Part shown: piece by piece, positions 9,102 through 18,031 of the stretch
Position numbering within the stretch: position 1 is the first letter of the stretch
Layout of the letters: each line of letters opens with the position of its first letter
Source of the DNA: B30-G6 sp964633115
GTDB lineage: Bacteria > Desulfobacterota > Desulfobacteria > Desulfobacterales > B30-G6
Assembly (NCBI GenBank): GCA_964633115.1
Contig: CAZWEO010000008.1
Coordinates: forward strand, 14,935 to 78,934
Reading direction: 5' to 3'
Length of the DNA stretch: 64,000 bases
Program-made: the position numbers and the translations under genes
The notes under the pieces: generated by a model
What the model saw: the letters and a program-made list of their open reading frames with translations, nothing else
Database searches by the model: none
What the model was told of the DNA's origin: nothing

Positions 9102-11513
9102 TTATCCTCTCTGCGGTGGGTGCATGTAAATCATGATCACCGGCATCAATACAAAATCCGCCACCAACGCAATCAAAATGGTGATGCCTGTGAAAAAGCC
9201 GAAATTGACCAAATGGTCTAAGGTGGCGGCCATGAGGATAAAAAAGCCAGTGCCTAAAACCAAGGAGGTAATCAACAGGGCTCTTCCGGTACCCAACAAG
9301 GTCTCCCGAATAGCATAATAGGGATCCAATCTGCGCTCATAGTATTTCTGAAAATTATAAATAAAATGGACGGTGTCATCCACCACGATGCCAATGGCAA
9401 TACTGCCGATCATCAGGCTGTTGATATCCAGAGGTATGTTGAGCAAACCCATAATACCCATAGTCATAAGGATGGGCAGGAGATTGGGAATCATGCTCAC
9501 CAAGCCTAATGGCATGTTGCCGATCAGAATAAACATCAATAGGGTAATGGCGATAAAAGCCACCAGGTAGCTCTTGGTCATGCTGTAGATAGCCGCGCTG
9601 ATGGCACGGGCCAATAGGGCCATTAGCCCGGTGGCATGGAAGGAAACCGACTCCGGAAACAGCTCCGCCAATTGGTGCTGAATCGTATCAATGAAACGTT
9701 TGCACACAACGGCATCTACCCAAGGCGTCTTGACGGTTATGCGTGCCTTTTGGAATTGACTGTCCACCAGGCGTTCCAGATCATCTGAACCACTATTTTC
9801 AAACAGCAGCAATTCCTGGGCAACCAAAGCCTTATCCTGGGGGATACGGTAATAATCGGGATTGTTCTCATTGAGCGCCTGGTGAATCTCTTTTAAGATA
9901 TCCGTGATGGAAAACACCTTGCCCACCGCAACGTCTTCTATTCGATCTGTTTCGATTTGGCGGCTAAAGGTCTCGATCCGATTTAAGATATCCGGATCAT
10001 GCAGTCCGTTTTCACGCTGAGTGTTCAAAACCAACTCCAGGGTGATGCTCCCTTTTAAGCGCGTATCAATCGTGTTGAGATCCTGCCGATACGGAGATCC
10101 TGCCGGAAAATACCGAACAATGTTGTGGGAAAACTTGAGCAAAAATACAGCCGGGAAGAACACCATGAAAATCAAAACACTAGCAATCAGGATCTTTTTC
10201 CGGTTGGACCCTGAAAATTCCGCTACAGCAATCAGAAAGCGGTCCATGGTCAGGATTTGCTTGGCGTTTTTTGGCTTTGGTTTTACCCGCGTCAATGCCA
10301 TTAACGGCGGCATCAGCATAACCGAATATAATAGCGCCATTACCACCCCGGCTGCTGCAAAGATACCGATTTCGGTTATGGCCTGCAGGTCGGCAAATAA
10401 GAAAGATAGCACCCCGGCCGTGGTGGTCAAACTGGTCATAACGATGGGTATCCCCGAATGACCAAAGGATTTTGCCATGGCATCCCGTTTGTCATTGCCA
10501 TTGTCCAACAACCTGTAAAAAATAGCCAGAATATGAACCGAGTCGCAGACTCCGACCGAAAGTAGAAAGGCTGGTATGACCGTGGTTGTAATCTTGATGG
10601 GTACACCGGTTAAGGACATGATGCCCATGGTGGATGATAGGGCAGCGATGATGATGATCATGGGCAGAACCACACCAGACCATCGCCGGAACAAAATTCC
10701 CAGAAATAAAGCCACCGATACCAAAGACAGCCCTATGCAGCGTTGGATGTCCTGCATAGTGGCAATGTTAAAGGCATTCACCACCACAGGTCCACCGGAA
10801 ACAACGATCTGAAAACCAGAACGGTCATGCTGCTTGACCACACGGTTGATGGCGCTAACAACCTCGCGGTTTTCTTTTTCGGAAAAATAGCGCGGCGCTT
10901 CTAAGCCTGGCTGAATTTCAGCGGCGTGCTGATCAAACCCATCCAGGATGTCGGCGTCTGGATCCAACCTCCCACCCACAGCGGCTTCGGTTTCGATGAT
11001 GACGGCGGTCATGCTGGCATCATCCGAGACCAGGTAGTTAAGATAAAAAGGGTTCGACATGACTGTCGACTTCAAATGCGCAAGGTCGGTACGGTCCTGT
11101 GGCCATCGTTCTAACAAATCCTCTACAATCAGATCATCTTGGTCACCATGGGTCCGTCTGACATTGATCAGGCTGGTGACTTCGCGAAGATAGGGGATCT
11201 CCGCCTCTATATCTTGGTGAAAAGATCGCAAGCGTACCAAAAAATCCCTACTGAATATTTCCGGAGATTGGACACCGATTACAATTAACTCTGCCCGACC
11301 GAACTGATCTCGAAAGCGATTGTATTCTTGCAAGCTGGGATCGCCCTTTTTTAAGAGCGCTTCTGAGGATGTATCGATGGAGATCGATGGAATTTGAAAA
11401 GCAAAAAAGCTCGCCAGCAGACAGGACGCCAGCAGGACTTTTAGGGGATTATCATATAGCCAAGCACCGAAAGCCTCGAACCATTTCTCAACAATTTCTT
11501 TTCGTTTTGACAT
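9102..11513 (-). CDS. RND-superfamily (MMPL/HAE3-type) exporter
   Basis: An 803-residue membrane protein with the duplicated RND layout. There is one TM helix near residues 25-45, a large extracytoplasmic loop to about 250, then a five-to-six-helix bundle (about 255-420). Another TM (about 438), a second periplasmic loop, and a final bundle (about 640-790) follow. The patterns GVPIKITTTVIPAFLLSVGVCDSVHIL and SLMIGSIAIGIVVDDTVHFIYNFQ are the conserved Asp-containing segments of the two bundles. Such proteins move lipids, hopanoids or hydrophobic compounds using the proton gradient. No membrane fusion or outer-membrane partner is adjacent. It is convergent with the penicillin acylase gene. Confidence 0.9.
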   Translation of the reverse strand: MSKRKEIVEKWFEAFGAWLYDNPLKVLLASCLLASFFAFQIPSISIDTSSEALLKKGDPSLQEYNRFRDQFGRAELIVIGVQSPEIFSRDFLVRLRSFHQDIEAEIPYLREVTSLINVRRTHGDQDDLIVEDLLERWPQDRTDLAHLKSTVMSNPFYLNYLVSDDASMTAVIIETEAAVGGRLDPDADILDGFDQHAAEIQPGLEAPRYFSEKENREVVSAINRVVKQHDRSGFQIVVSGGPVVVNAFNIATMQDIQRCIGLSLVSVALFLGILFRRWSGVVLPMIIIIAALSSTMGIMSLTGVPIKITTTVIPAFLLSVGVCDSVHILAIFYRLLDNGNDKRDAMAKSFGHSGIPIVMTSLTTTAGVLSFLFADLQAITEIGIFAAAGVVMALLYSVMLMPPLMALTRVKPKPKNAKQILTMDRFLIAVAEFSGSNRKKILIASVLIFMVFFPAVFLLKFSHNIVRYFPAGSPYRQDLNTIDTRLKGSITLELVLNTQRENGLHDPDILNRIETFSRQIETDRIEDVAVGKVFSITDILKEIHQALNENNPDYYRIPQDKALVAQELLLFENSGSDDLERLVDSQFQKARITVKTPWVDAVVCKRFIDTIQHQLAELFPESVSFHATGLMALLARAISAAIYSMTKSYLVAFIAITLLMFILIGNMPLGLVSMIPNLLPILMTMGIMGLLNIPLDINSLMIGSIAIGIVVDDTVHFIYNFQKYYERRLDPYYAIRETLLGTGRALLITSLVLGTGFFILMAATLDHLVNFGFFTGITILIALVADFVLMPVIMIYMHPPQRG

Positions 11514-11788
11514 TGTGACCGATATATCGCGATAAGGTATTTACTGGCTGTTAAAACCTATCTCAAAAACAGTATGCCAATAAGCCCGTTCAGGGCAACA
11601 TGGACAGTATGCGCCGCTAAATTGTCTGCAATCTTTATCCGCGGCAGCGATGATTGTCAAAATAATTCCAAATACGTGTTTTTGATACTAATATTCTTAC
11701 GACGGTTGAGATTGAATTTAGCCCATGGGAATGCTAATACTCTTGGCAATAGACGGTTCTGAGATGATTTATAAAAAAGGAGATAATT

Positions 11789-12604
11789 TTGGCCGGCCCT
11801 TACTGGATCAGAAACCTTATAAATCTTACCTTTGGGAAAAGACAAGTACTCTCCCGTCTATCCAAGCTGCCACTAATTGGTAACGGCCTGGATCAGCTGC
11901 TGTTTAAGGATGATGACATCCTTTTCCTTCCGCGTGACAACACCATTCCCATAAACAAAGGGCTTGACGGTAGGGCTGACATGGTTCTGCCTTCGCAAGT
12001 TCTCACTCAAATTATTCAAAAAGCTCACCACCATTGGATCATGGATTTTTGTATTTGCAGAGAATCTGAAAATTGCAGCCACTATCCCAAGGACCTGGGC
12101 TGCCTTTTTATGGGATCTGCAGCCCTGGACATTCATCCCAAATTTGGCCGTCCGGTGAGTGTCGATGAGGCCCTGAAACATGTTGGACTGTGTCGGGAAA
12201 TGGGTTTGGTTCATCTGGTGGGCCGTAACAAACTTGACTCTGTTTGGCTCAACGTACAACCGGGCAACAAACTTTTTACGGTGTGCAACTGCTGCCCCTG
12301 TTGTTGTTTCTGGCGGATTCTACCGACCTTAACGCCTGACATCGGTAATAAGCTTACCCGCATGCCCGGTATCAGGGTACAGGTGACAGATGCGTGTGTG
12401 GGTTGCGGAACCTGTGCCGAGGATAACTGTTTTGTTGATGCCATTCAACTAAATGCGGGAAAAGCCATGATCAACAAAGCCTGCCGTGCTTGTGGGCGTT
12501 GTGTTTCCATTTGCCCCAACCAGGCCATTGAGCTTCAGGTTGAGGATGAAGCATATTTAGCGAAAACCCTGGAAAGGCTTTGTGCTGCGGTTGATCTGAC
12601 CTAG
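11789..12604 (+). CDS. 4Fe-4S dicluster protein with CNCC cysteine cluster
   Basis: A 271-residue protein with a TTG start supported by AAAAAAGGAGA about 7 bp upstream. The middle region has CICRESENC (about residue 84) and the run CNCCPCCC (about 165). Two ferredoxin motifs follow, CVGCGTCAEDNC and CRACGRCVSIC (about 200-240), each with a trailing Pro or Cys. The same domain order appears in the larger protein at 27859-29139. It is probably a cytoplasmic electron-transfer protein, and the extra cysteines may bind a further metal centre. The reaction is unknown. It is divergent from the RND exporter gene. It ends in TAG. Confidence 0.8.
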   Translation: MAGPYWIRNLINLTFGKRQVLSRLSKLPLIGNGLDQLLFKDDDILFLPRDNTIPINKGLDGRADMVLPSQVLTQIIQKAHHHWIMDFCICRESENCSHYPKDLGCLFMGSAALDIHPKFGRPVSVDEALKHVGLCREMGLVHLVGRNKLDSVWLNVQPGNKLFTVCNCCPCCCFWRILPTLTPDIGNKLTRMPGIRVQVTDACVGCGTCAEDNCFVDAIQLNAGKAMINKACRACGRCVSICPNQAIELQVEDEAYLAKTLERLCAAVDLT

Positions 12605-12623
12605 AGATTTTTCTTCAATTCGC

Positions 12624-12641
12624 CGTCTTTCATTGAAGACG
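12624..12641. terminator. Small hairpin between convergent genes
   Basis: CGTCTT and AAGACG pair around a 6-nt loop in the 57-bp gap between the Fe-S gene (plus) and the DUF3783 gene (minus). T-rich sequence lies on both sides, but there is no long U tract directly after the stem. It is a weak bidirectional terminator candidate. Confidence 0.35.
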
Positions 12642-12661
12642 AAGAAATTTCCGCCTTTCTA

Positions 12662-13102
12662 TTATTTTGACAGGGCTTCGCGTTCAGCAGCCAGTTCTGC
12701 CAGAAGTTGCTGTACACGCCAGCTTTCGGATGTAGGTGTCAATGTGGCCCACAGTGCGTTTTTCATACCAGCCTGTTTGCACACTGTCATGAGGTTGAGG
12801 AGCTCATTCTGAGAAATACCAGCCACAATAATAGCCCTGGGAAGGTTGGAGGATAATCCGGTGCCATTATTGTCTTCTAATTTCAGCAATTCGGATAGCA
12901 GCATATCACCCTGATCATCCGTCACCCATACTTTGGAAACACCCTGAAGGCCGACAGCCTTTAATACAATCTCAAACTTAGGTTGGGCTTCGGCAGGAAA
13001 GCCGCATAGGAACAATTGCCGGGGACCGTAGAGTGACTCATCGGATGTTGAGACTTTTTCAAAACTGGTATCACTGGGTTCTGTCATAAGCGCCCTCCTC
13101 AA
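12662..13102 (-). CDS. DUF3783 domain-containing protein
   Basis: A 146-residue protein whose sequence fits the DUF3783 family. It has an N-terminal beta strand LFLCGFPAEAQPKFEIVL, a central segment on an ALKAVGL-like helix, and RAIIVAGISQNELLNLM, which is the characteristic core. No catalytic motif is apparent and the function is unknown. It is convergent with the 271-residue Fe-S gene and divergent from the small Fe-S gene. The first ~20 residues are polar and likely unstructured. Confidence 0.72.
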   Translation of the reverse strand: MRRALMTEPSDTSFEKVSTSDESLYGPRQLFLCGFPAEAQPKFEIVLKAVGLQGVSKVWVTDDQGDMLLSELLKLEDNNGTGLSSNLPRAIIVAGISQNELLNLMTVCKQAGMKNALWATLTPTSESWRVQQLLAELAAEREALSK

Positions 13103-13243
13103 TTGAGTACTATCTATCTATTCATATCAAGTCAAATAGAGATGATCCAGCACTTTAACAACTGTTCCGCCCTGAGGCGCTAACTTCGCTGTTGGGTATC
13201 GATTTGGAGGGATGGTATCTATCAATTTATACACCTTTATGGT

Positions 13244-13723
13244 ATGGTTACCACTCGCCCACCTCACGCGATTGCAAAATATTTCAATACTATCCATGCA
13301 CCGAAGGAGGCTTCATGGCAAATCCAACGCTGGATGAGAAGTATAAAAAAGCTACCGGAATTATCTGCCAGCAAGGCATTTCATCCAGGATCCAGAGAAA
13401 ACAGCCCGGAAACCAGCATTTGTAATTGCTGCAAAGATTGCTGTGACACTTTCGGCCTTTGGCGTAATGGTACCCTCCCTCTGACCAACTCAACCTATCA
13501 TCTTTCAATCATCGACCAAAAGGTTTGTACCGGTTGTGGCACCTGTGTTGAATGGTGCCCCACGGGTGCCATCGCCCTGGACGACAACGAGTTGGCAATC
13601 CGGGATGAAGCCTACTGCATTGGATGTGGCGTTTGTGCCAAATTTTGCCCCGAGGAAGCCATTTCACTGAAGGAAGGGTTTCGAAAGGTGTATGTACCAC
13701 CCCCTAAACAAGATAGCAGGTGA
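13244..13723 (+). CDS. Small 4Fe-4S protein with CNCC motif, probably frameshifted near its start
   Basis: The reliable part is residues ~55-150: SICNCCKDCC, then two ferredoxin motifs CTGCGTCVEWC and CIGCGVCAKFC. The N-terminus is doubtful. In another frame, an excellent ribosome site (GAAGGAGG at about 13304) precedes ATG 13315. It opens a 36-residue peptide beginning MANPTLDEKYKK that stops just as the CNCC frame begins. Joining the two near 13375 would give a compact, sensible protein of about 135 residues. So either a single-base indel or sequencing error lies around 13370-13385, or the gene is a decayed short relative of the proteins at 11789 and 27859. The protein is probably an electron carrier. 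Confidence 0.65.
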   Translation: MVTTRPPHAIAKYFNTIHAPKEASWQIQRWMRSIKKLPELSASKAFHPGSRENSPETSICNCCKDCCDTFGLWRNGTLPLTNSTYHLSIIDQKVCTGCGTCVEWCPTGAIALDDNELAIRDEAYCIGCGVCAKFCPEEAISLKEGFRKVYVPPPKQDSR

Positions 13724-14115
13724 TACATGATCCTGAGGGTCTGTCTCTGAATTTACCTTATAACGGATTTTACAAGATACGAGTTACAGTATTTAAGCAT
13801 ACCGGCACCCCAACTTTCGGTTGTCATCCCCGAGAAATCGGGGATCCAGAATAATCTTCAAGCTAATAGCCTTATCTGGATTCCCTCTTCCGAGGGAACG
13901 ACGAGGGGGAAGCGGCATTTGTGGTGCACTACATAAAGGATCCCCACTGCTCTTTAAGATTGGAGACACCTTAGAACGTACCCATCGGATGACTACGTAA
14001 AGGGTGGATCAGTGGGGGCGAAACGCTTCATAGGTGACAACATTTAATCAGGACTTGACCATTTTGAAATCCAAAAACCGAATATCGAAATTCGAAATTG
14101 TAAAAAGGAAATACC
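13724..14115. other. 392-bp non-coding stretch with a dispersed-type repeat
   Basis: No coding frame is convincing here. The only structured part is the double hairpin at 13822-13903, listed separately. Most of the remainder reads as decayed sequence next to a pseudogene. Confidence 0.5.
13822..13903. repeat. Double-hairpin intergenic repeat (GTCATCCCCGAGAAATCGGGGATCCAG type)
   Basis: Two hairpins face each other: CCCCGA-gaaa-TCGGGG followed by ATCCAG, and CTGGAT followed by TTCCCTC-ttcc-GAGGGAA. The CCAG/CTGG ends are also complementary, so the whole 80 bp can fold as a cruciform. This resembles the dispersed 'GTCATTCCCGCGAAAGCGGGAATCCAG' class of intergenic repeats seen in many proteobacteria. 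No second copy is seen in this window. Confidence 0.6.
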
Positions 14116-14405
14116 ATGGCACTTGAACCAGGCCAGCCGGCACCGTTATTTCAGGCCAAGGATATGGCCGGGAAGGAACTTGCCTTGGCAGATTATGAGG
14201 GCAAACGTACACTCCTGTCCTTTTTCCGCTATGCATCCTGACCTTTTCTGCCGGTTTAACGCCCGGTAAAATGGAAGGTACCTATTCCAAGTTGCCATCA
14301 GATTTTTTGATCGATCAGGAGTTAATTATCGCCAAAGCATTTTATGCGCGCGACATTACCCAACATATGCCCTTTGAATTAATCGAGGATTTTCTGGCGG
14401 GATGA
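14116..14405 (+). pseudogene. Decayed peroxiredoxin-like (AhpC/TSA family) gene
   Basis: It begins with a good ribosome site (AAAAAGGAA) and MALEPGQPAPLFQAKDMAG, continues with LALADYEGKRTLLSFFRYAS, and then hits TGA. That is exactly where the family has the redox motif CPFC. A Cys TGC has become TGA, and one extra T follows, so the next bases would still read CPFCRFN if repaired. The middle of the protein (roughly 60-70 residues) is then missing. The C-terminal portion PGKMEGTYSKLPSDFLID and QHMPFELIEDFL reappears in another frame, ending at TGA 14403-14405. It therefore has a nonsense change, a frameshift and an internal deletion. The active site is lost. Confidence 0.82.
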
Positions 14406-14517
14406 GAAAAAAGGATCTTAATCTACCATTTGAAATCATCCCGATCTAAAGAACTTTTATGATTGGTTCGAATGCTCACCCACAGTCTGCAGTCCGGTAA
14501 CAGCTAGGAATTCAATT

Positions 14518-14664
14518 TTATGCTCTTGGACTCTTTCTCCGATCCGCACCGGCGCGCCTATCCTGACCGCTTCTTTTCTCGGTGGAAAAGTCAGGATCGA
14601 CTGATATGCGCCTATCTTCAGAACGTCTTCTGCCACCATTGTCTGGGAATGGGAATTTTTCCAT
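14518..14664 (-). CDS. Small basic RR/DRR-repeat protein
   Basis: A 48-residue ORF not obvious at first sight because a longer frame overlaps it. I prefer it because GGGAGG lies 7-8 bp before its ATG, while the overlapping 60-residue frame has no ribosome site. The peptide has GGRRRSEDRR in the middle and SGQDRRAGADRRK near the end. Short proteins with spaced RR..DRR repeats are common in Desulfobacterota-like genomes, from my general knowledge, but have no assigned function. It is on the minus strand and opposite to the peroxiredoxin pseudogene. Confidence 0.6.
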   Translation of the reverse strand: MEKFPFPDNGGRRRSEDRRISVDPDFSTEKRSGQDRRAGADRRKSPRA

Positions 14665-14753
14665 GAGAACCTCCCTACGATAAAAAAGCTTTAGAAAACT
14701 TAGGACTAGTATATGTCATTTCTTGGGGTTGTGTCAAGCCATGGCGCCATTGC

Positions 14754-15974
14754 TCACTTTGGTTCTCTCGGCCTGACGCGCTTGCGTCGTTGCCGCTCAT
14801 TATTGATGATTTCTAGCTCTTTACTCATTTGGCCAGCAATGGCCGTGTTCTCTTCGGCCCTGCGCGCCAAATACGGAAGCGTAGATGCCACCGGACCATA
14901 GGGCAGGTATTTGGTAACATTATAACCGGCATGGGCCAGCCTATAGCTAATATGATCACTCATACCATATAGCTGTGAATAATAAACATGCGGATGATTG
15001 TTGGCAATACCCCGCTCGGCCATGAGGCCTGCCAGTAATTTACAGCTGTATTCATTATGGGTGCCCACACAAATTTCAACATTGTCGATGTTCTCAATAA
15101 ATAGATGAATGCACGCATCAAAAGCCTGGTCTGTAGCTGCTTTGTCTGGATGAATCGGGGATGGATAGCCCAATCTTCTGGCCCGATCCCGCTCCTGTTC
15201 CATGTAGGCCCCGCGCACAATTTTGACACCTAATCGGAAAGACTCTTTGCGCGCCATTGTGATCAGCCGCTTGAAATAATCCACTCGGTCGGTGCGGTAC
15301 AATTGTAAGGTTGTAAATACAATCGCGCTATGCTGATTGTGGGTCTGCATCATCTCCTCGGCCAATTCATCCATCGCACCTTGAATCCAACTCTCTTCAG
15401 CATCGATATAGATGGGTGTGCCCGCGTCGGCCGCTTGTCTACAAATTGCCTCCAATCGCCCTCTAAGCCGGGTCCAAGCTAATTCTTCTTCCTGAGATAA
15501 AGTCTGTCCGGCGGTCATTTTGGCAAACAAGGCCGCATCCCCTATGCCGGACATTTTCATACAAGCACAGGGGATATTGTCCGCAAAACGCGCCGCCTGG
15601 ATGGTCTCAATTATGGCTTGGGCGGTATTTTCAAATTCAGCCTCATCACCCTCCCCTTCCACGGAATAATCCAGAATGGCCCCGATACCTGCCCGCGCCA
15701 GCTGGTCGATTACCTTTTGGTATTCCTTGCGTGTCTCTCCGCCACAGAACTGTTTAAAGACAGTAGCCTTGATAATCGGTTCGATGGGCAGGCCCATGGA
15801 CAGGAATAATCTGGCGGTTTTGGATAAAAACTTTACCAAGAATGGACTCTTGGTCAGTAGAAAAATCAAATATGAACGTGCCAAATCGAAATCGGTTTTA
15901 TTTTGAAACGCGATCTCGGTATCTTTGAAATCAATTGGAAACCAGGAGTCCGGATAGTCGTCGGATGGATACAT
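14754..15974 (-). CDS. Proline dehydrogenase (PRODH)
   Basis: A 406-residue monofunctional flavoenzyme that oxidises proline to pyrroline-5-carboxylate in the cytoplasm or at the inner membrane face. Family blocks seen are YSVEGEGDEAEFE (about 120), DAEESWIQGAMDEL (about 200), TLQLYRTDRVDY and KIVRGAYMEQERDRA (about 260). The C-terminal YRLAHAGYNVTKYLPYGPV carries the substrate-binding Y..R..R-type region, followed by RRAEEN. No P5C dehydrogenase gene is next to it. It lies 12 bp downstream of the Na/Pi cotransporter gene on the same strand, so the two are probably co-transcribed. Electrons would go to the quinone pool. Confidence 0.92.
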   Translation of the reverse strand: MYPSDDYPDSWFPIDFKDTEIAFQNKTDFDLARSYLIFLLTKSPFLVKFLSKTARLFLSMGLPIEPIIKATVFKQFCGGETRKEYQKVIDQLARAGIGAILDYSVEGEGDEAEFENTAQAIIETIQAARFADNIPCACMKMSGIGDAALFAKMTAGQTLSQEEELAWTRLRGRLEAICRQAADAGTPIYIDAEESWIQGAMDELAEEMMQTHNQHSAIVFTTLQLYRTDRVDYFKRLITMARKESFRLGVKIVRGAYMEQERDRARRLGYPSPIHPDKAATDQAFDACIHLFIENIDNVEICVGTHNEYSCKLLAGLMAERGIANNHPHVYYSQLYGMSDHISYRLAHAGYNVTKYLPYGPVASTLPYLARRAEENTAIAGQMSKELEIINNERQRRKRVRPREPK

Positions 15975-15986
15975 GCTGCCTTCTTT

Positions 15987-17831
15987 CTAAATTTTTTTTT
16001 CGTTTTGACACTTGATTAAAAATGTTTTGGCGATGTTGCTGGAATAGACCACGATCTGCTTGAGCAAATCCATCAACTCCATATGGACCTCGCTGGTTTT
16101 GGCGGATTCAACTTTATCCTGCCGAATTCGCTCGAGGTGCCGCGCCCGGTATTGATCCTCCAGATCCAGGTAGGATCGTTCACTGGCCATGATTTCACGC
16201 GCCTTATCCGTATCCAACTGGTCAAATGATTCTTTGAGCAGCTCGATCCGGCGGGCAACTTTCTGATGATAGATCATGATCTCCTCTTTGCCTTCTTCCG
16301 AAAAATCGACCATGAGATCTCTTTTTTTGGTGATCAAAGGCATCATGTTACGGTGGATAAGGTCGGCAATACTTTCCATATCGCTGGCAATGGAAATGAT
16401 GCCAAAGGCCTCATTGGCCTGATTCGGTGCAATTCCTTGGCCGACCATTTTAAACAAGTATTCCCGAATCTTTTGTTCGATAAAATCGATTTTCTCCTCG
16501 CGCATGTCAAGCCCTTCCAGAAGCGACAGATCCGTCCGCCAGGCATCCATGGTGGGAATTTCACGAATCAGGAGTTCCTTTTCCTCCTCACTGAGATCCG
16601 CCTTTTGGATCAATTTTTCGTCGGACATGAAGGGGATGATAATCGAAGCCAGCATCCGCCAGATCAGTTTGGCCATGCGGGCAATCTCAGCTCTGGCCAG
16701 GTCAAGTGCCACACCGGGCGTGGCGATACTTTCTTCATTCAGGTACTTGGTGGACATGATGACATCTTTGGGTTTTTCTTCCACGGGTAAAATTTTGAGG
16801 ATTAGATTGGAGAAATGCTCGGTAAACGGCAGAAAAATGAGAGCCAAGGCCACATTGAAAATGGTGTGGGCATTGGCAATCTGACGAGCAGTACCCGAGC
16901 CAAATTTCTCAGCCAGCATTCGGATCAGATCAGCGAATGCCGGTATCCAGAAAACAAACAGCAGGACGCCGGCCAGTTTAAAAAGAACATGTGCCAAGGC
17001 AACCCGTTTGGCCTCCCGCGCGGTACCGATGGAAGCCAAACCAGCCGTTACACAGGTTCCGATATTGGCACCAAATACCAGCGGGATTCCGGCATCCAGG
17101 GTTATAAAACCTTGTTGGGCCAGTACAATGACCACACCGGTGGTAGCGCTACTGCTTTGAACCAAGGCCGTAAACAGGGCACCTATCAATATGCCTAACA
17201 ACGGATTTTCCATCTGGCGCATGCTGTCAATAAAAACGCTGTAGGTCCGCAAAGGTTTCATGGCATCGCTCATGAGCTTCATGCCAAAAAAGAGGATCCC
17301 AAAACCGAGAATCACATCACCTATATTCTTGGTTGTTTGCGTCTTACCGAACATGTGCAGTGCAAAACCGATGGCGATCATCAGCAGGGCATAATCGGTC
17401 AGCTTAAAGGCAATCAATTGCGCTGTGACGGTCGTACCGATGTCGGCTCCCAAAATGACACCCATGGACTGGGCAAATGTCATCAAGCCCGCCTGCACAA
17501 AGCTGACCAGCATGACAGTCGTAGCACTGCTGGATTGAATCACCATGGTGACAAAAGCCCCCACAAACATCGCAATGATGCGGTTACGCGTCAGGGCCGC
17601 CAGTATGGAGCGCATCTGGTTGCCGGCGGTTCGTTTCAGGCCTTCGCTCATTTTCTCCATGCCATAAAGGAACAAAGAAAGACCGCCGAGCATACCGACA
17701 CACAGAAAAAACCAGGAGAATGTCTTCGTATTGGTATCCGCCGCATAAAGATAGGGAGCGAGCGTTGCGGTTAACAGCAGCATCGCTGTGAGAGTTCCGA
17801 GGTACTTGATATGATCGAATTTCTTTTTCAT
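15987..17831 (-). CDS. Na/Pi cotransporter family protein with C-terminal PhoU-like domain
   Basis: A 614-residue membrane protein. The two inverted QSSSATT repeats (VIQSSSATTVMLVSF near residue 100 and VQSSSATTGVVIVL near 225) define the NptA / type II sodium-phosphate cotransporter fold. LFLYGMEKMSEGLKRTAG is the family's entry motif. Hydrophobic segments run to about residue 370. The last ~200 residues are helical and charged, consistent with a PhoU-like domain (repeated E/R-rich helices). It imports phosphate (or another anion) with sodium. The N-terminus has a signal-like segment. Confidence 0.92.
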   Translation of the reverse strand: MKKKFDHIKYLGTLTAMLLLTATLAPYLYAADTNTKTFSWFFLCVGMLGGLSLFLYGMEKMSEGLKRTAGNQMRSILAALTRNRIIAMFVGAFVTMVIQSSSATTVMLVSFVQAGLMTFAQSMGVILGADIGTTVTAQLIAFKLTDYALLMIAIGFALHMFGKTQTTKNIGDVILGFGILFFGMKLMSDAMKPLRTYSVFIDSMRQMENPLLGILIGALFTALVQSSSATTGVVIVLAQQGFITLDAGIPLVFGANIGTCVTAGLASIGTAREAKRVALAHVLFKLAGVLLFVFWIPAFADLIRMLAEKFGSGTARQIANAHTIFNVALALIFLPFTEHFSNLILKILPVEEKPKDVIMSTKYLNEESIATPGVALDLARAEIARMAKLIWRMLASIIIPFMSDEKLIQKADLSEEEKELLIREIPTMDAWRTDLSLLEGLDMREEKIDFIEQKIREYLFKMVGQGIAPNQANEAFGIISIASDMESIADLIHRNMMPLITKKRDLMVDFSEEGKEEIMIYHQKVARRIELLKESFDQLDTDKAREIMASERSYLDLEDQYRARHLERIRQDKVESAKTSEVHMELMDLLKQIVVYSSNIAKTFLIKCQNEKKI

Positions 17832-17946
17832 GGTCTACCTAGGGGTTGTGAGTTGTTGCTTGACTGTGCTATAGCATGCCGCGATGGTTTATGCAATCCA
17901 CGAGGTATTTACTGAGTGGTTTCTATAGGTTATAAACAATAGACTT

Positions 17947-17983
17947 TAGGCTGATAGGCTGTAGACTGTAGGCTGTTAGGCTG
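17947..17983. repeat. Short imperfect tandem repeat of TAGGCTG
   Basis: Five consecutive copies or near copies of a 7-9-bp unit (TAGGCTGA, TAGGCTGT, AGACTGT, AGGCTGT, TAGGCTGC). They lie in the 200-bp gap between the divergent Na/Pi cotransporter and PatB-like genes. It could be a slipped-strand repeat in the promoter region. Confidence 0.6.
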
Positions 17984-18031
17984 CTAACAGTTTAAAGAAC
18001 AAAGTTTCAGATTATTAATAATAAGGATACC

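Noticed and set aside
11574..11762. 62-residue frame between the RND and Fe-S genes
   Set aside because: No ribosome site and no protein-like pattern; the gap is more likely a divergent promoter region.
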